From Paracoccaceae bacterium (GTDB lineage: Bacteria > Pseudomonadota > Alphaproteobacteria > Rhodobacterales > Rhodobacteraceae), in the NCBI GenBank assembly GCA_902525995.1, contig CABZJG010000058.1, positions 1 through 9,877 on the forward strand: DNA of 9,877 nt, in the 5' to 3' direction. The notes under the pieces are model-generated. The model was not told where the DNA came from and did not search any database. It saw only the letters and a list, made by a program, of their open reading frames with translations. Both the position numbers and the translations under genes were made by a program. Shown here piece after piece: positions 1-5,399 of this stretch; the first letter of the stretch is position 1; the number at the start of each line of letters is the position of its first letter.

Positions 1-278
1 TTTTCGCCAACCCCCTCATGATAAACCGCCCCGCCCAGCCGCCGCGCTTCAGCCAAAAGCCGCGCGGTTGGATCAATCCCGACCACCTCGGGCACAGCTT
101 CTGCCATCATCCGGCAAAATCGCCCTTCGCCGCAGCCTACATCCAGCGCCCGCTGCGCCCCGCTTTGGCGCACTGCCGCCATCATCGGGCGATCCAGAAC
201 CGCAGAGCGGCTAAAATCGCCGCCCGCCCCCAACCTTTCAATCCAGGCCTCGGCCGAGGCCTCCCAATCGCTTTGCAT
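1..278 (-). CDS. Class I SAM-dependent methyltransferase (N-terminal part, cut by the window edge)
   Basis: The minus strand reads from an ATG at 278 to base 1 without a stop, giving 92 complete codons of a longer gene. The protein starts MQSDWEASAEAWIERLG. Around residues 43-57 it has a typical motif I, ALDVGCGEGRF, the glycine-rich loop that binds S-adenosylmethionine, followed by VVGIDPTARLLAEARRLGG with the acidic residue that ends strand beta 2. This is the Methyltransf_11/25 type of Rossmann fold. The substrate cannot be told because the acceptor-binding half lies outside the window. The start is supported by AAAGGA about 8 bases upstream on the minus strand (near 286-292). The gene is divergent from ffh. 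I am sure of the fold and not of the function. Confidence 0.85.
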   Translation of the reverse strand, partial: MQSDWEASAEAWIERLGAGGDFSRSAVLDRPMMAAVRQSGAQRALDVGCGEGRFCRMMAEAVPEVVGIDPTARLLAEARRLGGAVYHEGVGE

Positions 279-388
279 CCCAATATCCTTTGCAAATAAC
301 CTTGACAGTCCAATGCCCACGCATTAACTGGCCTTTCATCACAACGGAAGTGGAAAAGCTTCCGGTCCTGTGCCTATGCAAGGATCGC

Positions 389-418
389 CCCCCGTCAGCG
401 AGGTTTCGCCCACGGGGG
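389..418. other. Nested inverted repeat upstream of ffh
   Basis: Seven bases (389-395, CCCCCGT) pair perfectly with 412-418 (ACGGGGG). Inside, GCGA at 398-401 pairs with TCGC at 406-409 around a 4-base loop. An outer ATGC (376-379) can pair with GCAT (424-427), so the whole element may span 376-427. A separate weaker hairpin lies at 345-364 (CGGAAG/CTTCCG, 8-base loop). Neither is followed by a T run, so they do not look like terminators. They could be a structured leader of ffh, a small RNA, or protein-binding palindromes between the divergent genes. The structure is seen directly; any role is inferred. Confidence 0.45.
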
Positions 419-446
419 CTGTCGCATTTTGGATCGGGCTTATCTA
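419..446 (+). promoter_or_regulatory. Possible ffh promoter
   Basis: CTGTCG at 419-424 (4 of 6 to the -35 consensus) and TATCTA at 441-446 are separated by 16 bases. They would start transcription near 453, about 45 bases before the ffh ATG. An alternative -35, a perfect TTGACA at 302-307, has only a poor -10 (TTAACT at 324-329). Use of that upstream site would put the hairpins at 345-418 into the ffh leader RNA. Confidence 0.3.
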
Positions 447-497
447 TAGTGGCGTCACAGTAATGCGACGACGGCAAACGGGAAAAGGAACCGGGAT

Positions 498-2024
498 ATG
501 TTTGAAAATCTTTCTCAGCGCCTCTCAGGTGTATTTGACCGGCTGACCAAGCAGGGCGCTCTGTCCGAAGATGATGTCAAAACCGCCCTGCGCGAAGTGC
601 GTGTTGCCCTGCTGGAAGCGGATGTCTCGCTGCCCGTGGCGCGCAGTTTCGTCAAAGCAGTGCAGGAAAAAGCCACCGGTCAAGCGGTCACCAAATCGGT
701 CACCCCCGGTCAGCAGGTGGTGAAAATTGTGCATGATGAACTGGTGCATGTGCTCACCGGCGAAGACGACCCCGGCGCGCTAAAGATCGACAGCGCCCCG
801 GCGCCGATCCTGATGGTCGGCCTGCAAGGCTCGGGCAAAACCACCACCACCGCAAAACTGGCCAAACGGCTGAGCGAGCGGGACGGCAAACGGGTGCTGA
901 TGGCCTCATTGGATGTGAACCGCCCCGCCGCGATGGAACAGCTACAAATTCTCGGCGTGCAAATCGGCGTGGATACACTGCCCATCGTCAAGGGCGAAGA
1001 CCCGGTGGCGATCGCCAAACGCGCCAAAACCCAAGCCAGCCTTGGCGGCTATGACGTCTATATGCTGGACACCGCCGGCCGTCTGCATATTGATCAAGAG
1101 CTGATCGCTCAGGCCGCCGCCGTGCGCGATGTAGCAAACCCGCGCGAAACCTTGCTGGTGGTGGACGGGCTCACCGGTCAGGACGCGGTCAATGTGGCCA
1201 CCGAATTTGACGATAAAATCGGCGTCAGCGGCGTGGTCCTGACCCGTATGGATGGCGACGGGCGCGGAGGCGCGGCGCTGTCGATGCGCGCGGTCACCGG
1301 CAAACCCATCCGCTTTGTCGGTCTTGGCGAAAAAATGGACGCGCTGGAAACTTTTGAGCCAGACCGGATTGCCGGCCGTATTTTGGGCATGGGCGATATT
1401 GTTGCGCTGGTGGAAAAGGCCCAAGAAACCATCGAGGCCGAACAGGCCGAGCGGATGATGAAGCGCTTTCAGAAAGGTCAGTTCAATATGAACGACCTGA
1501 AAATGCAGCTCGAACAGATGATGAAAATGGGCGGCATGGAAAGCATTATGGGCATGATGCCCGGCATGGGCAAAATGGCCAAACAGGCCGCTGCTGCCGG
1601 CATGGACGACAAAGTGTTCAAACAGCAGATCGCACTGATCCAGTCGATGACCAAAAAAGAGCGCGCCAACCCTCAGATCCTGCAGGCCAGCCGCAAAAAG
1701 CGCATCGCCAAAGGCGCCGGCATGGAAGTGAGCGAGCTCAATAAGCTGCTTAAAATGCAGCGCCAGATGGGCGATATGATGAAAAATATGGGCAAAATGG
1801 GCAAAGGCGGCATGCTCAAACAGGCCATGCGCGGCATGTTTGGCAAAGGCGGAATGCCCGGCGGAATGCCGGCGGGCATGGACCCCTCGCAAATGGACCC
1901 CAAAGCGCTTGAGGCGGCGGCCAAGCAAATGGGCGCCCAAGGAGGGTTGCCCGGCGGATTGCCCGGCCTTGGCGGCGGCGCGGGCCTGCCCCCGGGGCTC
2001 AGCGGATTTGGGAAAAAGAAATGA
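498..2024 (+). CDS. ffh: Signal recognition particle protein Ffh (SRP54)
   Basis: GTPase of the bacterial signal recognition particle. It binds 4.5S/SRP RNA and hydrophobic signal sequences on the ribosome and docks with FtsY at the membrane. The 508 residues show the full order: N domain (1 to about 95), then the G domain with P-loop GLQGSGKTTTT (108-118), DVNRPAA (139-145), DTAGR (191-195), TRMDGD (249-254) and GLGEK (275-279). The methionine-rich M domain runs from about 318 to 435, with the RNA-binding segment SRKKRIAKGAG at 398-408. A Gly/Met/Pro-rich tail ending GFGKKK (about 436-508) makes it longer than the E. coli protein. G4 has Arg where TKxD is usual; I regard this as common in alphaproteobacteria. 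The start is supported by AAAAGGAA at 483-490. Its stop overlaps the next gene as ATGA. The SRP RNA gene itself is not in the window. Confidence 0.98.
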   Translation: MFENLSQRLSGVFDRLTKQGALSEDDVKTALREVRVALLEADVSLPVARSFVKAVQEKATGQAVTKSVTPGQQVVKIVHDELVHVLTGEDDPGALKIDSAPAPILMVGLQGSGKTTTTAKLAKRLSERDGKRVLMASLDVNRPAAMEQLQILGVQIGVDTLPIVKGEDPVAIAKRAKTQASLGGYDVYMLDTAGRLHIDQELIAQAAAVRDVANPRETLLVVDGLTGQDAVNVATEFDDKIGVSGVVLTRMDGDGRGGAALSMRAVTGKPIRFVGLGEKMDALETFEPDRIAGRILGMGDIVALVEKAQETIEAEQAERMMKRFQKGQFNMNDLKMQLEQMMKMGGMESIMGMMPGMGKMAKQAAAAGMDDKVFKQQIALIQSMTKKERANPQILQASRKKRIAKGAGMEVSELNKLLKMQRQMGDMMKNMGKMGKGGMLKQAMRGMFGKGGMPGGMPAGMDPSQMDPKALEAAAKQMGAQGGLPGGLPGLGGGAGLPPGLSGFGKKK

Positions 2025-2551
2025 CCGCAGCCCCCACCCTCACCACCGAGCGGCTGATTTTACGCCATCATAAAATGGCCGATTTCGAACCGCTTTATGA
2101 TCTGCTCGGCAGCGACCGGGCCAAATTCGTGAATGGGCCGCATTCACGGCGGCACAGCTGGTACTGGATCGCCTCCGAAGTTGGCAGCTGGTCGCTCAAA
2201 GGCTTTGGCAGCTGGGGGGTCGAGCTGCGCGGCTGTAACACATTCATCGGCCAGATTGGCATCAACCAGCCTGCCCATTTTCCAGAAACTGAAATCGGCT
2301 GGATTTTTCTTTCAAAGGGTGAAGGCACAGGATACGCTTTTGAAGCCGCGCGCAAAGCGCTTGCTTGGGCGCAAGACACCCTCCAACGCAGCTCGATTGT
2401 AAGTTACATCGCAAAAGACAATGTTCGATCTATAAGCCTCGCAGAGCGCCTCGGTGCCGCCCAAGATCCCAATGCGGCCCGCCCTGAAGGCGATAGCAAA
2501 GATGAAACGCTGGTCTATCGCCACGCTTTGACAAAAAGCACTGCCTCATGA
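2021..2551 (+). CDS. GNAT-family N-acetyltransferase (RimJ/RimL-like), tandem copy 1
   Basis: 176 residues of the Acetyltransf_3 (RimJ/RimL) type, which moves an acetyl group from acetyl-CoA to an amine. Visible marks are TERLILR (9-15), the strand pair GQIG (77-80) and ETEIGW (89-94), an acetyl-CoA pyrophosphate loop KGEGTGYA (99-106), and the C-terminal block NVRSISLAERLGA (134-146) followed by LVYRH (164-168). The start overlaps the ffh stop as ATGA, so its translation is probably coupled to ffh. Copies 2 and 3 downstream share the same landmarks, so the three look like old tandem duplicates. This copy is the most divergent: it lacks the GHWHxxGYG stretch of the others (GSWSLKGFG at 55-63) and carries a short insert (about 150-160) before the last strand. 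The substrate is unknown; ribosomal protein N-termini or small amines are possible. Confidence 0.88.
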   Translation: MTAAPTLTTERLILRHHKMADFEPLYDLLGSDRAKFVNGPHSRRHSWYWIASEVGSWSLKGFGSWGVELRGCNTFIGQIGINQPAHFPETEIGWIFLSKGEGTGYAFEAARKALAWAQDTLQRSSIVSYIAKDNVRSISLAERLGAAQDPNAARPEGDSKDETLVYRHALTKSTAS

Positions 2552-2556
2552 TTTTT
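2528..2556 (+). promoter_or_regulatory. Weak candidate promoter for GNAT-2/GNAT-3
   Basis: A perfect TTGACA (2528-2533) lies in the last codons of GNAT-1, with a T-rich but poor -10 (ATTTTT, 2551-2556) 17 bases on. The 85-base gap that follows is the only sizeable one among the GNAT genes and is GC-rich, with possible pairing of GCGGCC (2583-2588) to GGCCGC (2613-2618). The -10 match is too weak to be confident. Confidence 0.18.
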
Positions 2557-2636
2557 TCTTTGTCCAAATACTCGTCTGCGCCGCGGCCGGCCTTTGCGCG
2601 TCCGGCAACTGTGGCCGCACCGACAGGAGCGCCCCC

Positions 2637-3161
2637 ATGCCCCTGACCAATGCCCCCCGTCTGCTCAGTGAACGGCTTATCCTGCGCGGACCCGAGCCGC
2701 GCGATATGGAGCCGGTGATTGCCTTTTTGCAGGATGAAACCCGCGCCAGCGGCTTTGGCCATATCCCCGAGCGCGGCGCAGCATGGCGCTGGTTCGCGCT
2801 CAACGTGGGCCATTGGCATATTCAAGGCTACGGCTATTTCACCATAGAAACAAAAACCGGCGAAATTGCCGGCATCAGCGGTATCTGGAACCCCGAAACA
2901 TGGCCTGAGCCGGAAGTGGGCTGGGTGGTCTTTGACGGCTTTGAGGGCCGCGGTATCGCCTATGAAGCCGCCTGCCGCGTCCGCCGCTGGGCCTATGAAG
3001 AGCTTGGCTTTGCCACTTTGACCAGCAATATCGTGCCCGGCAACGACCGCTCGATCGCTTTGGCCGAACGCATGGGCGCAACCTATGAGCGCAGCTATCA
3101 CAACACCAACATGGGTGAAAACATGCTTTTCCGCCACCCTGCACAAGAGGCGGCACTATGA
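2637..3161 (+). CDS. GNAT-family N-acetyltransferase (RimJ/RimL-like), tandem copy 2
   Basis: 174 residues of the same Acetyltransf_3 type as its neighbours. Landmarks are SERLILRGP (11-19), WRWFALNVGHWHIQGYG (50-66), AGISGIWNPETWPEPEVGW (78-96), the acetyl-CoA loop GFEGRGIAYEA (101-111), NDRSIALAERMGA (136-148) and the ending LFRHP (164-168). The start is well supported by AGGAG at 2625-2629 with a 7-base spacer, so this copy has its own ribosome entry site, unlike copies 1 and 3. Its stop overlaps the copy-3 start as ATGA. It probably acetylates an amine, but nothing in the sequence identifies the acceptor. Fold assignment is firm; function is open. Confidence 0.9.
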   Translation: MPLTNAPRLLSERLILRGPEPRDMEPVIAFLQDETRASGFGHIPERGAAWRWFALNVGHWHIQGYGYFTIETKTGEIAGISGIWNPETWPEPEVGWVVFDGFEGRGIAYEAACRVRRWAYEELGFATLTSNIVPGNDRSIALAERMGATYERSYHNTNMGENMLFRHPAQEAAL

Positions 3162-3667
3162 GCGGCATTCCACAGCTTGAAACCGAGCGGTTGATCCTGC
3201 GCGCACCTCACTTGAAGGATCTTGATGCCATGGCGCAGTTTTTCGCCTCGCCCCGGTCCCAAAGTGCTGGCGGACCGCTTGATCGCGGTCAGGTCTGGCG
3301 AGCGCTGTTGCGCAGCGCAGGCCACTGGCATTTGCGCGGCTATGGGCTGTGGCATGCGATTGACAAATCCAGCGCCACAATGTGCGGCTATTGCGGCTTT
3401 ATCGAACATATCGAATGGCCCGAGGCTGAACTGGCCTGGGGGGTTTATGACGGCTATGAGGGCAAAGGATTTGCCTATGAAGCGGCGTTGGCCGCCCGCG
3501 CTGCGGGCCCCGCGCTCGGCGTCCCCCAACCCATGAGCCTGATTGATCCGGACAATGCCCGCTCCCGCCGGCTGGCCGAACGGCTTGGCGCCTGGGTTGA
3601 AGCTGAAACCCTTTTGCTCAACGAGCCGGTGGTGATTTACCGCCATCCGAAACCGGAGGGCGCATGA
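3158..3667 (+). CDS. GNAT-family N-acetyltransferase (RimJ/RimL-like), tandem copy 3
   Basis: 169 residues, clearly related to copy 2. Landmarks are TERLILRAP (9-17), GHWHLRGYGLW (55-65), GYCGFIEHIEWPEAELAW (77-94), the acetyl-CoA loop YEGKGFAYEA (100-109), NARSRRLAERLGA (133-145) and the ending YRHP (161-164). It begins inside the copy-2 stop (ATGA) and is therefore probably translated by coupling. Its 3' end carries GGAGGG (3655-3660), which can serve as a ribosome binding site for the small ORF starting right after its stop. The stretch around 113-126 is Ala/Pro-rich where the others have a tryptophan-containing helix, a local divergence that could change the acceptor pocket. Substrate unknown. 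Confidence 0.88.
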   Translation: MSGIPQLETERLILRAPHLKDLDAMAQFFASPRSQSAGGPLDRGQVWRALLRSAGHWHLRGYGLWHAIDKSSATMCGYCGFIEHIEWPEAELAWGVYDGYEGKGFAYEAALAARAAGPALGVPQPMSLIDPDNARSRRLAERLGAWVEAETLLLNEPVVIYRHPKPEGA

Positions 3668-3760
3668 ATGTCTGATGTGACAAACACACCTGCGCAAAAC
3701 GGCCGCAAAACCGACGCGATACAAACAGTTGTTTTTATCCAAAAAGGAGAGCTTTTATGA
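3668..3760 (+). CDS. Possible 30-residue ORF linking GNAT-3 and chorismate mutase
   Basis: ATG at 3668 directly follows the GNAT-3 stop (3665-3667). The frame runs 30 codons to a TGA at 3758-3760 that overlaps the chorismate mutase ATG (3757-3759) as ATGA. GGAGGG at 3655-3660 sits 7 bases before the start, an ideal spacing. The peptide begins MSDVTNTPAQNGRKTDAI and ends VVFIQKGELL. It is hydrophilic with no membrane segment or motif that I recognise. It could be a real small protein, a coupling ORF whose translation keeps ribosomes near the mutase start, or chance. The last ten codons contain the mutase's own ribosome binding site (AAGGAG, 3744-3749), so the end of the frame is constrained by another signal. 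Confidence 0.35.
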   Translation: MSDVTNTPAQNGRKTDAIQTVVFIQKGELL

Positions 3761-4053
3761 CTGACGCCAGCACCCGCGCCGCGACGCTTTTAAAAGAACA
3801 TCGCGATAGCATCGACCGGCTTGACGCAATCCTTGTCTATACCTTGGGCGAGCGGTTTAAACACACCCGCTCGGTTGGAAAGCTCAAAGCAGAGCATGAT
3901 CTGCCGCCCGCCGATCCAACCCGTGAAGCCGTGCAGATCGCACGCCTTGAAGAGCTTGCAGCTCAGGCCAATCTGGACCCTGAGTTTGCCAAGAAATTTC
4001 TGAATTTCATCATTCAGGAAGTCATCCAACACCATAAACAACATCAATCCTAG
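3757..4053 (+). CDS. Chorismate mutase, AroQ class (single domain)
   Basis: Converts chorismate to prephenate, the entry to phenylalanine and tyrosine synthesis. The 98 residues match the all-helical AroQ fold in full. Aligned by eye with the E. coli mutase domain, Arg16, Arg33 (GERF), Lys42 (GKLK), Asp53, Arg56 and Glu57 fall on the substrate-binding Arg11, Arg28, Lys39, Asp48, Arg51 and Glu52. The last helix differs: the Ser84 and Gln88 positions appear to be Val89 and His93 (FIIQEVIQHH). The start has a strong AAGGAG (3744-3749) with a 7-base spacer. A GC-rich hairpin (GGGGC-CAT-GCCCC, 4053-4065) follows the stop, just ahead of the rpsP ribosome binding site. A link to translation genes is positional only; fold confidence is high, activity likely. 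Confidence 0.88.
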   Translation: MTDASTRAATLLKEHRDSIDRLDAILVYTLGERFKHTRSVGKLKAEHDLPPADPTREAVQIARLEELAAQANLDPEFAKKFLNFIIQEVIQHHKQHQS

Positions 4054-4093
4054 GGGCCATGCCCCGACCGCCATTCTAAAGGAGAATATACCA

Positions 4094-4600
4094 ATGGCCA
4101 TGAAAATCCGTCTTGCCCGTGGGGGCAGCAAAAAACGCCCATTTTACCGCATTGTTGCGGCCGACAGCCGCATGCCACGCGATGGCCGCTATGTGGAAAA
4201 ACTGGGCACTTACAACCCGTTGCTTGCCAAAGACAGCGAAGATCGGGTGAAAATGAACCTTGAGCGCATCCAGTACTGGCTGGGCGAAGGCGCGCAGGTC
4301 ACCGACCGCGTGAGCCGGATGTTAGAAGCCGCTGGCGTGCTTGAGAAAAAAGAGCGTAACAACCCGCAAAAAGCTGTAGCTGGCCAGAAAATGCAAGAGC
4401 GCGCTGAAGAAAAAGCCGCCAAGGCCGCCGAAGCGGCTGAAGCCGCAGTAGAGCCCGTCGAAGCAGAGGCCGAAGCACCTGCAGAGGCCGAAGCGGAAGC
4501 GCCTGTAGAGGCAGAGGCGGAAGCTCCAGCCGAAGCAGAAGCAGAAGCGGAAGCAGAAGCCCCTGCCGAAGACGCCGCAGCTGAAGACGCCGAAAAATAA
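4094..4600 (+). CDS. rpsP: 30S ribosomal protein S16 with long acidic C-terminal tail
   Basis: S16 binds 16S rRNA in the lower body of the small subunit and helps its assembly. The core is classical: MAMKIRLARGGSKKRPFYRI (1-20), VAADSRMPRDGRYVEKLGTY (21-40), and RVKMNLERIQYWLGEGAQVT (51-70) up to about residue 90. S16 is usually 80-90 residues; this one has 168. From about 103 the rest is Ala/Glu-rich, with repeats of the type EAEAEAPA (about 123-157), ending EDAEK. The tail is strongly acidic, unlike the basic core, and probably disordered. GGAG at 4081-4084 lies 9 bases before the first ATG and 15 before the in-frame ATG at 4100, so 4094 is preferred. It heads the rpsP-rimM-trmD-rplS cluster. 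Confidence 0.97.
   Translation: MAMKIRLARGGSKKRPFYRIVAADSRMPRDGRYVEKLGTYNPLLAKDSEDRVKMNLERIQYWLGEGAQVTDRVSRMLEAAGVLEKKERNNPQKAVAGQKMQERAEEKAAKAAEAAEAAVEPVEAEAEAPAEAEAEAPVEAEAEAPAEAEAEAEAEAPAEDAAAEDAEK
4400..4597 (+). repeat. Low-complexity GAR/GCN codon repeat encoding the S16 Glu-Ala tail
   Basis: Degenerate short repeats of Glu and Ala codons (units such as GAAGCAGAAGC and GAGGCCGAAGC) fill the 3' third of rpsP. The clearest tandem part lies at about 4460-4570 and encodes EAEAEAPA-like units. The DNA units vary at third positions, so this is an old, selected or slipping repeat rather than a fresh duplication. It also explains the long leucine/arginine-rich open frame on the opposite strand. 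Confidence 0.8.
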
Positions 4601-4666
4601 AGGGGTTTGGGCTCAGAATGGGCAGTTTTGCACCAGTTTTCCAGTCTAAATTCACCGTGCTGAACC

Positions 4667-4693
4667 CACAGCGGCGCGCCAAGCGCCGCTGTG
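4667..4693. other. Perfect 11-bp inverted repeat after rpsP
   Basis: CACAGCGGCGC (4667-4677) pairs without mismatch to GCGCCGCTGTG (4683-4693) around the 5-base loop GCCAA. It starts 67 bases after the rpsP stop. No T run follows (ACCTGCC), so it is unlikely to be an efficient Rho-independent terminator. A stable hairpin here could protect the 3' end of an rpsP-only mRNA after processing, or reduce read-through into the less-needed rimM and trmD genes. The rest of the 4601-4739 gap shows nothing else I recognise. Confidence 0.6.
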
Positions 4694-4739
4694 ACCTGCC
4701 TCCAACGGAAAAGCCCGAAATCCCTTGTGGAGTATTTTG

Positions 4740-4877
4740 ATGCTGTTCCGCCCCATAAGATTGTTGATTTTTCTTGGCATCGCTTTTGTTGCCGGCATTA
4801 TATATGAACGACAATCACTGGCCGAACGTTGCGAAAACGCGGGCGGACGTTATGTCAACGAGATGTGCGAAAGGTGA
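4740..4877 (+). CDS. 45-residue single-pass membrane protein with two C-terminal cysteines
   Basis: ATG at 4740 opens 45 codons ending in TGA at 4875-4877, only 3 bases before rimM. GGAG at 4729-4732 is 7 bases upstream, and AAAGGTGA at its own 3' end serves rimM. The protein begins MLFRPIRLLIFLGIAFVAGI: two arginines followed by a hydrophobic stretch at about 8-22, so the short N-terminus should stay in the cytoplasm. The remaining 23 or so residues, ERQSLAERCENAGGRYVNEM plus CER, should face the periplasm. Cys31 and Cys43 flank a Gly-Gly and could form a disulfide. I recall short proteins of this style in other Rhodobacterales but know no function for them. Ribosome binding site, tight spacing to rimM and protein-like composition make it very probably real. 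Confidence 0.78.
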   Translation: MLFRPIRLLIFLGIAFVAGIIYERQSLAERCENAGGRYVNEMCER

Positions 4878-4880
4878 CCG

Positions 4881-5399
4881 ATGAAGTCTGACTTGATCTG
4901 CGTGGGCGCGATCGGCGGGGCCTATGGGGTTCAGGGCGAAGTGCGCCTTAAAAGCTTTACATCCGAGCCGACAGCGATTGCAGAATATGCCCCGCTTTAT
5001 ACCGAAGATCAGACCCGCGAATTTGATCTGGTACTGACTGGCCGGGTCAAAAAGGGGCTGAGCGCCCGAATGTCCGGGATTGTCTCAAAAGAAGAGGCCG
5101 ACGCGTTGAAAGGTACGGATTTATTTGTCCCGCGCGACCGTTTGCCAAGCCTGCCGGATGATGAATTTTATCATACCGATCTCGTAGGGCTCACAGTCTA
5201 TGACACCGGCGGCGCCCTGCTGGGTGAAGTCCGCTCGGTGCAAAACCACGGGGCCTCGGATCTTTTGGAAATCGATGGCCCCGGGCTTAAAACCACGGCC
5301 CTTTTGCCTTTCACCCGTGCGGCTGTGCCCACCGTCGATCTGGCGGCGGGAAAAATCATTGCGGACCCGCCCGAGGGCCTGCTGCCGGATGCGCCATGA
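4881..5399 (+). CDS. rimM: Ribosome maturation factor RimM
   Basis: RimM binds ribosomal protein S19 in the 30S head and is needed for 16S rRNA maturation. The 172-residue length is normal. The N-terminal beta-barrel has the signature VGAIGGAYGVQGEVRLKSFT (8-27). The C-terminal PRC-barrel half has LPDDEFYHTDLVGLTVYD (91-108), NHGASDLLEI (122-131) and LLPFTRAAVPTVDLAAGKI (141-159), matching the family's DEFY/DLxG, GAxDLLEI and PF...VPxVD motifs. It lies 3 bases after the small membrane-protein gene, with AAAGGTGA at 4870-4877 as ribosome binding site. Its stop overlaps the trmD start as ATGA, so trmD translation is probably coupled. Nothing unusual is seen. Confidence 0.97.
   Translation: MKSDLICVGAIGGAYGVQGEVRLKSFTSEPTAIAEYAPLYTEDQTREFDLVLTGRVKKGLSARMSGIVSKEEADALKGTDLFVPRDRLPSLPDDEFYHTDLVGLTVYDTGGALLGEVRSVQNHGASDLLEIDGPGLKTTALLPFTRAAVPTVDLAAGKIIADPPEGLLPDAP

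Noticed and set aside
238..477. 79-codon minus-strand frame in the ffh upstream gap
   Set aside because: It is in a different frame from the methyltransferase, overlaps the likely ffh promoter, and has a low-complexity, non-protein-like sequence.
942..1940. 332-codon open frame on the minus strand opposite ffh
   Set aside because: It lies wholly against ffh, is rich in His, Ala and Phe as expected from the complement of Met/Lys/Gly codons, and has no recognisable domain.
3664..3675. Three-codon ORF (ATG AAT GTC TGA) overlapping the GNAT-3 stop
   Set aside because: Its ribosome binding site spacing is only 3 bases and it is too short to support; the frame at 3668 fits better.
2430..3742. Long minus-strand frames (2430-3146 and 3098-3742) opposite the GNAT genes
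   Set aside because: The plus-strand frames carry clear GNAT motifs in all three genes; the opposite frames show none and reflect GC-rich third positions.
4460..4570. Short repeats in rpsP as a CRISPR-like or mobile-element repeat
   Set aside because: The units stay in frame and encode a Glu-Ala tail, without spacers or flanking repeats.
4667..4693. Hairpin after rpsP as a Rho-independent terminator
   Set aside because: The stem is strong but the following bases (ACCTGCC) have no T tract; kept only as a hairpin of unknown role.
4299..4814. 171-codon minus-strand frame opposite rpsP and the gap after it
   Set aside because: Its Leu/Arg-rich part is simply the complement of the S16 Glu-Ala codon repeat; it also runs over a real small gene on the plus strand.
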